Shown here: positions 16,896-26,253 of the stretch, piece after piece
Layout of the letters: the number at the start of each line of letters is the position of its first letter
How positions within the stretch are numbered: the stretch's first letter is position 1
Source of the DNA: Streptomyces sp. NBC_01476
GTDB lineage: Bacteria; Actinomycetota; Actinomycetes; Streptomycetales; Streptomycetaceae
Reading direction: 5' to 3'
Length of the DNA: 64,000 bases
Assembly: GCF_036227265.1 (NCBI RefSeq)
Contig: NZ_CP109446.1
Coordinates: 6,020,001 to 6,084,000, forward strand
The notes under the pieces: generated by a model
What the model was told of the DNA's origin: nothing
Seen by the model: the letters and a program-made list of their open reading frames with translations, nothing else
The model's database searches: none
Made by a program: the position numbers and the translations under genes

Positions 16896-19800
16896 GTGCA
16901 TCTCAAAAGCCTCACGTTGCGCGGTTTCAAGTCATTCGCCTCGGCGACGACCCTGCGCTTCGAACCCGGAATCACCTGCGTCGTCGGCCCCAACGGGTCC
17001 GGCAAGTCCAACGTGGTCGACGCGCTCTCCTGGGTCATGGGCGAGCAGGGTGCCAAGTCGCTGCGCGGCGGCAAGATGGAGGACGTCATCTTCGCCGGGA
17101 CCACCGGCCGGCCTCCGCTGGGCCGGGCCGAGGTCTCCTTGACCATCGACAACTCCGACGGCGTGCTGCCGATCGAGTACACCGAGGTCACCATCACCCG
17201 GATCATGTTCCGCAACGGTGGCAGCGAGTACCAGATCAACGGTGACACCTGCCGGCTGCTGGACATCCAGGAACTGCTCTCCGACTCCGGCATCGGCCGG
17301 GAGATGCACGTCATCGTCGGCCAGGGCCAGCTCGACTCGGTGCTGCACGCCGACCCGATGGGCCGCCGCGCCTTCATCGAGGAGGCGGCCGGCGTCCTCA
17401 AGCACCGCAAGCGCAAGGAGAAGGCGCTGCGGAAGCTGGACGCGATGCAGGCCAACCTCGCCCGGGTGACCGATCTGACCGCGGAACTGCGCCGCCAGCT
17501 CAAGCCGCTCGGCCGGCAGGCCCAGGTCGCCCGCCGGGCCGCCGTCATCCAGGCCGACCTGCGCGACGCCCGGCTCCGGCTGCTCGCCGACGACCTGGTG
17601 ACGCTGCGGGAGGCGCTGAGCGCCGAGGTCGCCGACGAGGCCGCGCTCAAGGAGCGCCGCGACACCGTCGAGGCCGAACTCACCGAAGCCCTGCGCCGCG
17701 AGGCCCACCTGGAAGAGCAGGTACGGGCGCTCACCCCGCGGGTCAACGACGCCCAGGCCACCTGGTACGCCCTCTCCCAGTTCTCCGAACGGGTCCGCGG
17801 CACCATCGGCCTGGCCGAGCAGCGCCACCGGCACGCCACCGGCCAGCCCGCCGAGGAGCGCAGGGGCCGCGACCCGGAGGACATGGAACGCGAGGCCGCG
17901 CGGATCCGCGAGCAGGAGGCCGAGCTGAGCGAGGCGCTGGACGCCGCCCAGCGCGCGCTGGACGACACCATCGGCCACCGGGCGGAGCTGGAACGCCGTC
18001 TGACGGAGGAGGAGACCCGGCTCAAGGCCGCCGCCCGCGCCATCGCCGACCGCCGCGAGGGCCTGGCCCGGCTGAACGGCCAGGTCAACGCGGCCCGCTC
18101 CAAGGCGGTCGCCGCCGAGGCCGAGATCGGCCGGCTCGCCGCGGCCCGCGACGAGGCCAGGGAGCGCGCCGAATCCGCCCAGACGGAGTACGAGGAGTTG
18201 CGCGCCCAGGTCGAAGGGCTCGACGCCGACGACTCCGAACTGGAAGCCCGCTACGAGACCGCCCGCGCCGAGCAGGCCGCCGCCGAGGAGGACTTCAGCG
18301 CCGCCCGGGAGGCCGCCACCGCCGCGGAACGGCAGCGCGCCGGCGTCACCGCCCGCCGGGACGCGCTCGCCCCGGCGCTGCGCCGCAAGGACGGCACCGG
18401 AGCGCTGCTCGGCAAGCCGGGAGTGCTCGGCTCCGCGGCGACGCTGCTGCATGTCACCCCCGGCTACGAGATCGCGGTCGCCGCGGCGCTGGGCGCCGCC
18501 GCCGACGCGGTCGTCGTTCCCAGCCCTTCGGCCGCCGCCGAGGCGCTGCGGCTGCTCCGTAAGGAGGACGCGGGCCGCGCCGCGCTGCTGCTCGCCGGCG
18601 CCCCGGAACCGCCTCAGGACGCCGGGCCCGGCCCCGACCTTCCGCCCGGCGCCCGGCTCGCCACCGGACTCGTCACCGCGGAGGGCGAGTTGGAGCCCGC
18701 GGTACGCCGGCTGCTGGCAGGTGTGGTGGTCGTCGGGACGCTCGCCGAGGCCGAGGCCCTGGTGATACGGCACCCGGCCCTGACCGCGGTGACCGCGGAG
18801 GGCGACGTGCTGGCCGCGCACCTGGCGCAGGGCGGTTCGGCGAAGGCGCCCAGCGTGCTGGAGGTGCAGGCCCAGGTGGACGAGGCCACCGCCGAGCTGG
18901 CCCGGCTGGAGGAGCTCTGCGCCGAACTGGCCGAGCGGCAGCAGACGGCCAAGGAGCGGCGGGCCGGCGCGGCCAGGGCGGTGGAGGAACTGGCGCAGCG
19001 GCGCCGGGCCGCGGAGAAGGAGAAGTCCTCGGTGGCCCAGCAGCTCGGCCGGTTCGGCGGCCAGGCCCGCGCCGCGGCGGGCGAGGCCGACCGGGCGGCG
19101 GCGGCCGTCGTACGGTCCGAGGAGGCACTGGCCGCGGCCCGCGAGGAGGTGGAGGAGCTCTCCTACCGGCTCAGCGAGGCCCAGGAGGAACCCGGCGACG
19201 AGGAACCGGACACCTACGTCCGTGACCGGCTTGCCGCCGACGGCGCCAACGCGCGGCAGACCGAGATGGAGGCCAGACTCCAGGTCCGTACCCACGAGGA
19301 GCGGGTCAAGGGCCTGGCCGGCCGCGCCGACGGACTGGACCGGGCGGCCCGCGCCGAACGCGAGACCCGCGCCAGGGCCGAGCAGCGCAGGGCCCGGCTG
19401 GCCTACGAGGCGTCGGTGGCCGCGGCGGTGGTGGCGGGCGCCCGCGGGCTGCTGGACTGTGTGCAGGTCTCGCTCGGGCGGGCCGAGGCCGAGCGGGCAG
19501 CGGCCGAACACGCCCGCACCGAGCGGGAAGCGGCCCTCGGTCAGGAGCGGCGCCGCGGCCGGGAGCTGAAGGGCGAACTCGACAAGCTCACCGGCGATGT
19601 GCACAAGGGCGAGGTGCTGGGCGCCGAGAAGCGGCTGCGGATCGAGCAGTTGGAGGCCAGGGCGCTGGAGGAGCACGGCATGGAGCCCGCCGGGCTGGTC
19701 GCCGAGTACGGCCCCGGGCTGCCGGTGCCGCCGTCACCGGCCGCCGAGGGCGAGATCCTGCCCGAGGACTCGGAGCACCCGCGCAACCAGCCCGTCCCGT

Positions 19801-20471
19801 ACGTCCGCGCCGAGCAGGAGAAGCGGCTGAAGGCCGCGGAGAAGGCGTACGCGCAGCTCGGCAAGGTCAACCCGCTGGCACTTGAGGAGTTCGCGGCGCT
19901 GGAGGAGCGGCACAAGTTCCTCACCGAGCAGCTGGAGGACCTGCGCAGGACGCGCGCCGACCTGCTGCAGGTGATCAAGGACGTGGACGAGCGGGTGGAA
20001 CAGGTCTTCAGCGCGGCCTTCCACGACACCGCCCGCGAGTTCGAGGGCGTCTTCTCCCGGCTCTTCCCCGGCGGCGAGGGCCGGCTCTTCCTCACCGACC
20101 CGGAGAACATGCTCACCACGGGTGTCGAGGTTGAGGCCAGGCCGCCCGGGAAGAAGGTCAAGCGGCTGTCGCTGCTGTCGGGCGGTGAGCGTTCGCTGAC
20201 CGCGGTGGCGATGCTGGTGTCGATCTTCAAGGCCCGGCCGAGCCCGTTCTATGTGATGGACGAGGTCGAGGCGGCGCTGGACGACACCAACCTGCAGAGA
20301 CTGATCCGGATCATGGAGGAGCTCCAGGAGAGTTCGCAGTTGATCGTCATCACCCACCAGAAGCGCACGATGGAAGTCGCCGACGCCCTGTACGGCGTAT
20401 CGATGCAAGGTGACGGGGTGTCGAAAGTGATCAGCCAGCGGCTGCGGGACGGCAAGAAGGCCGCCGTCTGA
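16896..20471 (+). CDS. smc: Chromosome segregation/condensation ATPase SMC
   Basis: SMC with ScpA and ScpB forms the condensin that compacts and separates chromosomes, important during sporulation septation. The 1191-residue product has Walker A GPNGSGKSN (31-39), two long coiled coils flanking a hinge at about 500-650 (LGAAADAVVVPSPSAAAEA and following), the ABC signature LSGGERSLT near 1093 and Walker B YVMDEVEAALDD near 1119. The coiled coils are Ala/Glu/Arg-rich. The GTG at 16896 is the only reasonable start. Confidence 0.96.
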   Translation: MHLKSLTLRGFKSFASATTLRFEPGITCVVGPNGSGKSNVVDALSWVMGEQGAKSLRGGKMEDVIFAGTTGRPPLGRAEVSLTIDNSDGVLPIEYTEVTITRIMFRNGGSEYQINGDTCRLLDIQELLSDSGIGREMHVIVGQGQLDSVLHADPMGRRAFIEEAAGVLKHRKRKEKALRKLDAMQANLARVTDLTAELRRQLKPLGRQAQVARRAAVIQADLRDARLRLLADDLVTLREALSAEVADEAALKERRDTVEAELTEALRREAHLEEQVRALTPRVNDAQATWYALSQFSERVRGTIGLAEQRHRHATGQPAEERRGRDPEDMEREAARIREQEAELSEALDAAQRALDDTIGHRAELERRLTEEETRLKAAARAIADRREGLARLNGQVNAARSKAVAAEAEIGRLAAARDEARERAESAQTEYEELRAQVEGLDADDSELEARYETARAEQAAAEEDFSAAREAATAAERQRAGVTARRDALAPALRRKDGTGALLGKPGVLGSAATLLHVTPGYEIAVAAALGAAADAVVVPSPSAAAEALRLLRKEDAGRAALLLAGAPEPPQDAGPGPDLPPGARLATGLVTAEGELEPAVRRLLAGVVVVGTLAEAEALVIRHPALTAVTAEGDVLAAHLAQGGSAKAPSVLEVQAQVDEATAELARLEELCAELAERQQTAKERRAGAARAVEELAQRRRAAEKEKSSVAQQLGRFGGQARAAAGEADRAAAAVVRSEEALAAAREEVEELSYRLSEAQEEPGDEEPDTYVRDRLAADGANARQTEMEARLQVRTHEERVKGLAGRADGLDRAARAERETRARAEQRRARLAYEASVAAAVVAGARGLLDCVQVSLGRAEAERAAAEHARTEREAALGQERRRGRELKGELDKLTGDVHKGEVLGAEKRLRIEQLEARALEEHGMEPAGLVAEYGPGLPVPPSPAAEGEILPEDSEHPRNQPVPYVRAEQEKRLKAAEKAYAQLGKVNPLALEEFAALEERHKFLTEQLEDLRRTRADLLQVIKDVDERVEQVFSAAFHDTAREFEGVFSRLFPGGEGRLFLTDPENMLTTGVEVEARPPGKKVKRLSLLSGGERSLTAVAMLVSIFKARPSPFYVMDEVEAALDDTNLQRLIRIMEELQESSQLIVITHQKRTMEVADALYGVSMQGDGVSKVISQRLRDGKKAAV

Positions 20472-20729
20472 CGGGTGGCGGGACACCCCTGTCTTCGCAA
20501 GGTGAACGCACTGGCCCGTTCGGGCTATGCTCTGGCGTACGATTTTCCGGCTTTGCCCCCTCCGTGTGGGCTCCTCAGGTCTCCCCAGGGCCGCCGTGGC
20601 TTCGAAACTCTTAGGCATACTCCTGCCGAAGATGCCCAGACGTTCCGGTGGTGGCCGATACGAGGTCGGCCGGCACTTGTAGATCCAGACCCTCATGTGA
20701 GGGCTCACCGCCGAGCCCGAGGAGACCCC

Positions 20730-22145
20730 TTGACCCGCACCGCGACACCGCCCGATACGACGGACCACACCCCGGCTCCGGAACATCTCGGCCATGTCAT
20801 CTTCATCACGGCCGCCGCAGCGATGGGCGGCTTCCTCTTCGGCTACGACAGTTCCGTCATCAACGGCGCGGTCGAGGCGATCCGTGACAAGTACCACATC
20901 GGTTCGGGTGAACTGGCCCAGGTCATCGCCATCGCCCTGATCGGCTGCGCGATCGGCGCCGCGGTGGCCGGCCGGATCGCCGACCGCATCGGCCGTATCC
21001 GGTGCATGCAGATCGCCGCTGTGATGTTCACCATCAGCGCGGTCGGCTCGGCGCTGCCCTTCGCCCTGTGGGAGCTGGCCTTCTGGCGGATCATCGGCGG
21101 TTTCGCGATCGGCATGGCCTCCGTCATCGGCCCCGCCTACATCGCCGAGGTCTCCCCGCCCGCCTACCGCGGCCGGCTCGCCTCCTTCCAGCAGGCCGCG
21201 ATCGTGCTCGGCATCGCCGTCTCCCAGCTGGTGAACTACGCCATCCTGCAGGGCGCGAACGGCGACCAGCGCGGCAAGATCATCGGCCTGGAGGCATGGC
21301 AGGTGATGCTCGGCGTGATGGTCATCCCCGCGGTGATCTACGGGCTGCTCTCCTTCGCCATCCCCGAGTCGCCGCGCTTCCTGATCGCCGTCGGCCGCAA
21401 GCAGGAGGCCCGGGGCGTGCTCGCCGACGTCGAGGACAAGTCCATCGGCCTGGACGCGCGGCTCGCCGAGATCGAGACGGCGATGAAGCGGGAGCACAAG
21501 TCCAGCTTCCGGGACCTGCTCGGCGGCCGGTTCGGCTTCCTGCCGATCGTCTGGATCGGCATCGGCCTGTCCGCGTTCCAGCAGCTCGTCGGCATCAACG
21601 TGGCCTTCTACTACTCCTCCACGCTGTGGCAGTCGGTCGGCATCGACCCGAGCAGTTCGTTCTTCTACTCCTTCACCACCTCGATCGTGAACATCATCGG
21701 CACAGTGATCGCGATCATCTTCGTGGACCGCATCGGACGGCGCCCGCTGGCGCTCATCGGCTCGTCCGGCATGGCGGTCGCGCTGGCCCTGGAGGCGTGG
21801 GCGTTCTCCGCCAAGAACGGGGCCACGCTGCCGAACGCGCAGGGCACGGTGGCGCTGATCGCGGCCCACGTCTTCGTCCTCTTCTTCGCCCTGTCCTGGG
21901 GCGTGGTGGTCTGGGTCTTCCTCGGTGAGATGTTCCCGAACAAGATCCGCGCCGCGGCGCTGGGCGTGGCCGCCTCGGCCCAGTGGATCGCCAACTGGGC
22001 GATCACCGCGAGTTTCCCGAGCCTGGCGGACTGGAACCTCTCGGCCACCTACGTCATCTACACCTGCTTCGCGCTGCTCTCCATCCCCTTCGTGCTGAAG
22101 TTCGTCCAGGAGACCAAGGGCAAGACGCTGGAGGAAATGGGCTGA
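20730..22145 (+). CDS. glcP: Sugar-porter MFS transporter, GlcP-type glucose permease
   Basis: The 471-residue, 12-helix sugar porter matches in length and position the glucose permease GlcP of S. coelicolor, the main glucose uptake route and part of glucose kinase-dependent carbon control. Motifs are GGFLFGYDSSVINGA in helix 1, GRIADRIGR in loop 2-3, PESPRFL after helix 6, FVDRIGRRPL in loop 8-9 and VQETKGKTLEEM at the C-terminus. The TTG at 20730 is chosen because GAGGAG (20719-20724) lies five bases upstream. The 258-base leader after smc probably holds its promoter. Substrate is assigned by similarity. Confidence 0.88.
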   Translation: MTRTATPPDTTDHTPAPEHLGHVIFITAAAAMGGFLFGYDSSVINGAVEAIRDKYHIGSGELAQVIAIALIGCAIGAAVAGRIADRIGRIRCMQIAAVMFTISAVGSALPFALWELAFWRIIGGFAIGMASVIGPAYIAEVSPPAYRGRLASFQQAAIVLGIAVSQLVNYAILQGANGDQRGKIIGLEAWQVMLGVMVIPAVIYGLLSFAIPESPRFLIAVGRKQEARGVLADVEDKSIGLDARLAEIETAMKREHKSSFRDLLGGRFGFLPIVWIGIGLSAFQQLVGINVAFYYSSTLWQSVGIDPSSSFFYSFTTSIVNIIGTVIAIIFVDRIGRRPLALIGSSGMAVALALEAWAFSAKNGATLPNAQGTVALIAAHVFVLFFALSWGVVVWVFLGEMFPNKIRAAALGVAASAQWIANWAITASFPSLADWNLSATYVIYTCFALLSIPFVLKFVQETKGKTLEEMG

Positions 22146-22219
22146 CGCCCGGCGACGGGCGGGTGGCGAAAACGAGGATGCGATGATGCCCAGCGGCTTT
22201 CATTGATACTGGGGTGGTT

Positions 22220-23425
22220 ATGGAAATTGTGATCCTTGTCGTCGTCATCGCCGTGGTCGTGGTCCTCGGGGCCGGCGGGCTGGTGATCGGCAGCCGCCGC
22301 AAGAAGCAGCTGCCGCCCACGCCCCCCAGTTCCCCGAAGATCACCACGCCTCCCGCCGAACCGCAGATCGGGGACGAGGCGGAGCCCCCGCGGGAAGAAA
22401 CCCGCCGGACCATCGAAGAAGTGCCCCTGCCGGGGGCGACCGCCGCCCCCGAGGCGGAGGAGGCGGCAGCCGCCGCGGAACCCGTCGCCATCGAGGTGCC
22501 GGAGCCCGGCGCCGGCCGGCTGATCCGGCTGCGCTCCCGGCTGTCGCGCTCGCAGAACTCGCTGGGCAAGGGCCTGCTCACGCTGCTCTCCCGGGAACGG
22601 CTCGACGACGACACATGGGAGGAGATCGAGGACACCCTCATCACCGCCGACGTCGGCGTCACCCCCACCCAGGAACTGGTCGAACGGCTCCGCACCCGGG
22701 TCAGGGTGCTGGGCACCAGGACCCCGCAGGAACTGCGCGCGCTGCTCCGCGAGGAACTGATCACGCTGGTCGACCCGACCTTCGACCGCACCCTGCACAC
22801 CGAGGGCCACGAGGAGACCCCCGCGGTCGTGCTGGTGGTCGGCGTCAACGGGACGGGGAAGACCACCACCACCGGCAAGCTCGCCCGGGTGCTGGTCGCC
22901 GAAGGACGCAGCGTCGTCCTCGGCGCCGCCGACACCTTCCGCGCCGCCGCCGCCGACCAGCTCCAGACCTGGGGCGAACGGGTCGGCGCGCGCACCGTGC
23001 GCGGGCCGGAGGGCGGCGACCCGGCGTCCATCGCCTTCGACGCGGTCAAGGAGGGCATCGCGGCCGGCGCCGACACCGTGCTCATCGACACCGCGGGCCG
23101 GCTGCACACCAAGACCGGTCTGATGGACGAGCTGGGCAAGGTCAAGCGGGTGGTGGAGAAGCAGAGCCCGGTGGACGAGGTGCTGCTCGTCCTCGACGCG
23201 ACCACCGGCCAGAACGGCCTGGTCCAGGCCCGTGTCTTCGCGGAAGTGGTGGACATCACCGGCATCGTCCTGACCAAGCTGGACGGTACGGCCAAGGGCG
23301 GCATCGTGGTGGCGGTCCAGCGTGAGCTGGGCGTTCCGGTGAAGCTGGTCGGTCTGGGTGAGGGCGCGGACGACCTGGCCCCGTTCGAGGCCGAGGCGTT
23401 CGTGGACGCCCTCATCGGGGAGTAG
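22220..23425 (+). CDS. ftsY: Signal recognition particle receptor FtsY
   Basis: FtsY is the membrane-associated SRP receptor GTPase, the partner of Ffh encoded 7 kb downstream. The 401-residue product has an N-terminal transmembrane helix (about residues 2-24), as in other actinobacterial FtsY proteins, an acidic/Pro-rich linker, the N domain, and the G domain with GVNGTGKTTTTGKLA near 208, DTFRAAAADQL, DTAGRLHT and TKLDGTAKGG. The ATG at 22220 follows GGGGTGG; a GTG two codons earlier (22214) is an alternative. Confidence 0.95.
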   Translation: MEIVILVVVIAVVVVLGAGGLVIGSRRKKQLPPTPPSSPKITTPPAEPQIGDEAEPPREETRRTIEEVPLPGATAAPEAEEAAAAAEPVAIEVPEPGAGRLIRLRSRLSRSQNSLGKGLLTLLSRERLDDDTWEEIEDTLITADVGVTPTQELVERLRTRVRVLGTRTPQELRALLREELITLVDPTFDRTLHTEGHEETPAVVLVVGVNGTGKTTTTGKLARVLVAEGRSVVLGAADTFRAAAADQLQTWGERVGARTVRGPEGGDPASIAFDAVKEGIAAGADTVLIDTAGRLHTKTGLMDELGKVKRVVEKQSPVDEVLLVLDATTGQNGLVQARVFAEVVDITGIVLTKLDGTAKGGIVVAVQRELGVPVKLVGLGEGADDLAPFEAEAFVDALIGE

Positions 23426-23469
23426 GCCGGACGGAGCCCGGCGCAGCGAGCCGGTTCCGCGCAGGTGGC

Positions 23470-23499
23470 AGGGGCGCCCGCCCGTACGGGGGCGCCCCT
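23470..23499. terminator. Convergent terminator between ftsY and the primase-polymerase gene
   Basis: AGGGGCGCCC (23470-23479) pairs perfectly with GGGCGCCCCT (23490-23499), with a 10-base loop containing CCGTACGG. It lies between the two convergent stops and can serve both strands. Confidence 0.65.
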
Positions 23500-23508
23500 C
23501 GCGCGTCC

Positions 23509-24231
23509 TCAGGCGTACGCCTGGTCCCGGTGGCTGACGTACGCCAGGGTGCCGAGGAGCAGGCGGGCCTCGGGCGGCTGCTGCATCGCGTCGAGGCGGG
23601 GCTCGCGGAGCCAGTGGACCGGGCCGAGACCGCCCAGGTCGGAGGGCGGCGCGGTGACGTGGTCACCGGGGCCCAGGCAGCGCAGGTCGAGCTGCGCGTC
23701 GTCCCAGCCCATCCGGTAGAGCAGATGGGGGAGTTCGGCGGCGGCGCCCGGTGCCACGAAGAACTGCGCGCGGCCGGCCGGGGTGAGCAGCACCGGGCCG
23801 AGCCGCAGCCCCATCCGCTCCAGCCGGACCAGCGCCCGGCGGCCCGTGGCCTCGGCCACGTCGATGATGTCGAAGGAGCCGCCCACCGGGAGGAGCACCG
23901 CCGCACCCGGCACCCGGGCCCACGCCTCGGTGGCCGCCTCCATCGCGGTGCCGGCCGGGATCTCACCGGCGAAGGCCAGTGGATGCGCCCCTGGCTCCGC
24001 GCACCCGGAATTCCCGCACGAGCAGTCCGAGCCGCCGCGGGCCACCCGCGCGCCGGGGACCACCGCCCAGCCGCAGAGGCCGGTGTACTCCGCGACATTG
24101 AGGCACACGCCGGCGCGTGTCCTGCGCCGCGCGCTGTTGCGTACGCCGGCGAGCGCCGCCACCCGGGCGGCGTTCCGCACGCCGGTCCGCTGCTGTCGCA
24201 TCTCCCGCATGCTGCCGATCGTGAACACCAT
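23509..24231 (-). CDS. Stand-alone bifunctional primase-polymerase (Prim-Pol) N-terminal domain protein
   Basis: The 240-residue product matches the Prim-Pol domain found at the N-terminus of many plasmid and phage replication proteins. It includes the cysteine motif CSCGNSGCAEPGAHPL, the DIIDV acidic motif and VHWLREPRLD. No helicase or primase C-terminal region follows; the frame ends shortly after a C-terminal helix. In Streptomyces such genes sit beside nsdA in the chromosome and are not linked to a mobile element here. The ATG at 24231 has GGAGG six bases upstream. The activity is not established for this chromosomal subgroup. Confidence 0.8.
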   Translation of the reverse strand: MVFTIGSMREMRQQRTGVRNAARVAALAGVRNSARRRTRAGVCLNVAEYTGLCGWAVVPGARVARGGSDCSCGNSGCAEPGAHPLAFAGEIPAGTAMEAATEAWARVPGAAVLLPVGGSFDIIDVAEATGRRALVRLERMGLRLGPVLLTPAGRAQFFVAPGAAAELPHLLYRMGWDDAQLDLRCLGPGDHVTAPPSDLGGLGPVHWLREPRLDAMQQPPEARLLLGTLAYVSHRDQAYA

Positions 24232-24557
24232 GACACCTCCAACGGATCGCCGCCGCCGATGGTTACGCACTCGCCTGACCTCATCTGATCGGCATGTGTC
24301 AAGTGAATCGTGAGAGACAGCGGTCGAGTTCATTCGAAGGGGTGGCGAATGGTGGCGTTTCCGGGACAGCGGTCGCCGGACGGGTGATGGTAGGACTACG
24401 TTCAGTCGATGGGTCCCCAGCGGTGATTCGTGTGCTCGCCCGGTTATGCCGGAGGCATCCGCGCTCCGCACGATCGGCCGCAGCTGATCCTGCGGATTGC
24501 GCGACAGGGCTCAACAGACCCTGGTATCCAAGGGTTTGACAGAAGCGGGATGGGGGC
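24232..24557. other. Divergent regulatory region Prim-Pol gene / nsdA
   Basis: About 326 bases between divergent starts. It has lower codon-like G/C structure than coding DNA and several A/T-rich words, as expected for promoters. A TTGCGC at 24497-24502 and a TATCCA at 24525-24530 are 22 bases apart, too far for a standard promoter. No clear operator or reading frame was found. Confidence 0.35.
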
Positions 24558-26024
24558 TTGGCCGTGGGCGCCACAGTGGAGAAAGAGCCCAATGCGCAAC
24601 TGAACTCGTGGTTCGTGCGCAGTGGCTGGTCCAAAGGAGAGTTGGCGCGGCAGGTCAACCGCCGGGCACGGCAGCTGGGTGCCCACCACGTCAGCACCGA
24701 CACCTCCAGAGTGCGGCGCTGGCTCGACGGCGAGCAGCCGCGGGAGCCGATTCCCCGCATCCTCTCCGAGCTGTTCTCCGAGCGCTTCGGCTGCGTCGTC
24801 CCGATCGAGGACCTCGGCCTGCGCTCGGCGCACCAGCCGCAGGCCGGCGGTGACGTCGACCTGCCGTGGGCGGGACCGCAGACCGTCCAGCTGATCAACG
24901 AGTTCTCCCGCAGCGACCTGATGCTCGGCCGGCGCGGCTTCCTCGGCACCTCGCTCGCGCTCTCCGCGGGACCCGCGCTGCTGGAGCCGATGCAGCGCTG
25001 GCTGGTGCCCAACTCCCCGTCCGGCGCCCCCACCGCGGTGGTCTCCGCCGCCCGGGACAGCGGCGGCCGGCCCTCCCGGCTCTCCGAGCAGGAGCTGCAA
25101 CTCCTCGAATCCACCGCGGTGATGTTCCGCGAGTGGGACAACCAGTGCGGTGGCGGCCTGCGCCGCAAAGCGGTGGTCGGCCAGCTGCACGAAGTCACCG
25201 ACCTGCTCCAGGAGCCGCACCCCGAAGCGGTCTCCCGCCGGCTCTACCGGATCACCGCCGACCTCGCCGCGCTGGCCGGCTGGATGAGTTACGACGTCGG
25301 TCTGCAGCCCACCGCCCAGAAGTACCTGGTGCTCGCGCTGCACGCGGCCCGGGAAGCCGGCGACCGGCCGCTGGGCGCGTTCATCCTCTCCTCGATGAGC
25401 CGCCAGATGATCCATCTGGAGCGCCCCGACGACGCCCTGGAGCTCATCCACCTCGCCCAGTACGGCAGCCGCGAGACCGCCAGCGCCACGACCCAGTCGA
25501 TGCTGCACGCGCTGGAGGCCCGCGCGTACGCCAACATGGGCCAGGTCAACAAGTGCCACCGCGCGGTCCGGCTGGCCGAGGACACCTTCGCCGACGGCCG
25601 CGCGGACGAGAACCCCGCCTGGATCAGCTTCTTCAACGAGGCCGAGCTGCACGCGGAGAATGCCCACTCCTACCGCGATCTCGCCTATGTGGCCGGCCGC
25701 AGCCCCACCTACGCCACCCTCGCGCACCCCGAGATGGCGATGGCCGTCGAGGGCTTCCGCGACGACCCGGTCCACCAGCGCGCGTACGCCCTCAACCTGG
25801 TCGGGATGGGCACCGTCCATCTGCTGATGCAGGAGCCGGAGGCGGCCGCCGAATTCACCGACCGGGCGATCACCGTGGCCAAGCGGGTCCGCTCCGAGCG
25901 GGTCAATACCCGTATCCGGAAGACCACCCGCACGGCGGTACGGGACTTCGCCGGAGTGGCCGCCGTGACCCGGCTGGCCGACCGCCTTTCGGAGGAACTT
26001 CCGGAAGTCGCCGAGTCGGCGTGA
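24558..26024 (+). CDS. nsdA: NsdA, negative regulator of differentiation
   Basis: The 488-residue product matches NsdA of S. coelicolor, a cytoplasmic repressor of sporulation and antibiotic production. The N-terminus holds a probable helix-turn-helix segment (WFVRSGWSKGELARQVNRRA, about 18-37; VSTDTSRVRRWLDGEQPRE). The remainder is a helical repeat region like TPR or tetratricopeptide-like regulators (YLVLALHAAREAGDRPLGA, ALNLVGMGTVHLLMQEPEA). The TTG at 24558 follows GGATGGGGG; the GTG at 24564 is a close alternative. The mechanism is not known in detail. No TTA codon was seen in it. Confidence 0.85.
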   Translation: MAVGATVEKEPNAQLNSWFVRSGWSKGELARQVNRRARQLGAHHVSTDTSRVRRWLDGEQPREPIPRILSELFSERFGCVVPIEDLGLRSAHQPQAGGDVDLPWAGPQTVQLINEFSRSDLMLGRRGFLGTSLALSAGPALLEPMQRWLVPNSPSGAPTAVVSAARDSGGRPSRLSEQELQLLESTAVMFREWDNQCGGGLRRKAVVGQLHEVTDLLQEPHPEAVSRRLYRITADLAALAGWMSYDVGLQPTAQKYLVLALHAAREAGDRPLGAFILSSMSRQMIHLERPDDALELIHLAQYGSRETASATTQSMLHALEARAYANMGQVNKCHRAVRLAEDTFADGRADENPAWISFFNEAELHAENAHSYRDLAYVAGRSPTYATLAHPEMAMAVEGFRDDPVHQRAYALNLVGMGTVHLLMQEPEAAAEFTDRAITVAKRVRSERVNTRIRKTTRTAVRDFAGVAAVTRLADRLSEELPEVAESA

Positions 26025-26115
26025 CCATGACGTGACACTGATCGGAACGCCCGCCCAGCCCCACCCGTAACCCGTATACATCCTTCCACCACAGTGCGGG
26101 ACGGTTCATCTTGGC

Positions 26116-26156
26116 GTAACACACGCGACTTCTTCGTCACGACGGTGAAACACCGT
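26116..26156 (+). promoter_or_regulatory. GlnR-like box upstream of amtB
   Basis: GTCAC (26136-26140), six bases, then GAAAC (26147-26151) matches the GlnR half-box pattern gTnAC-n6-GaAAC. A second, poorer pair (GTAAC at 26116-26120 and GACTT at 26127-26131) lies just upstream. ACGGTG-AAA-CACCGT at 26142-26156 is also palindromic. GlnR controls nitrogen genes including amtB in Streptomyces, so nitrogen regulation of amtB-glnK-glnD is likely. Confidence 0.65.
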
Positions 26157-26253
26157 GCGGCATCGTAGGAAACCCGGCTGAGCCAACCTCATGGCGAAAA
26201 CCGGCCCACTTTGCACCGCCCGCACGGGCCGTTCGGATGACGAGGAGACGCCG

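Noticed and set aside
23509..24231. Prim-Pol gene as a sign of an integrated plasmid
   Set aside because: No integrase, att repeats, transfer genes or tRNA gene nearby.
26028..26060. Second GlnR box just after nsdA (GTGAC ... GGAAC)
   Set aside because: The spacing is seven bases rather than six, so it does not fit the pattern.
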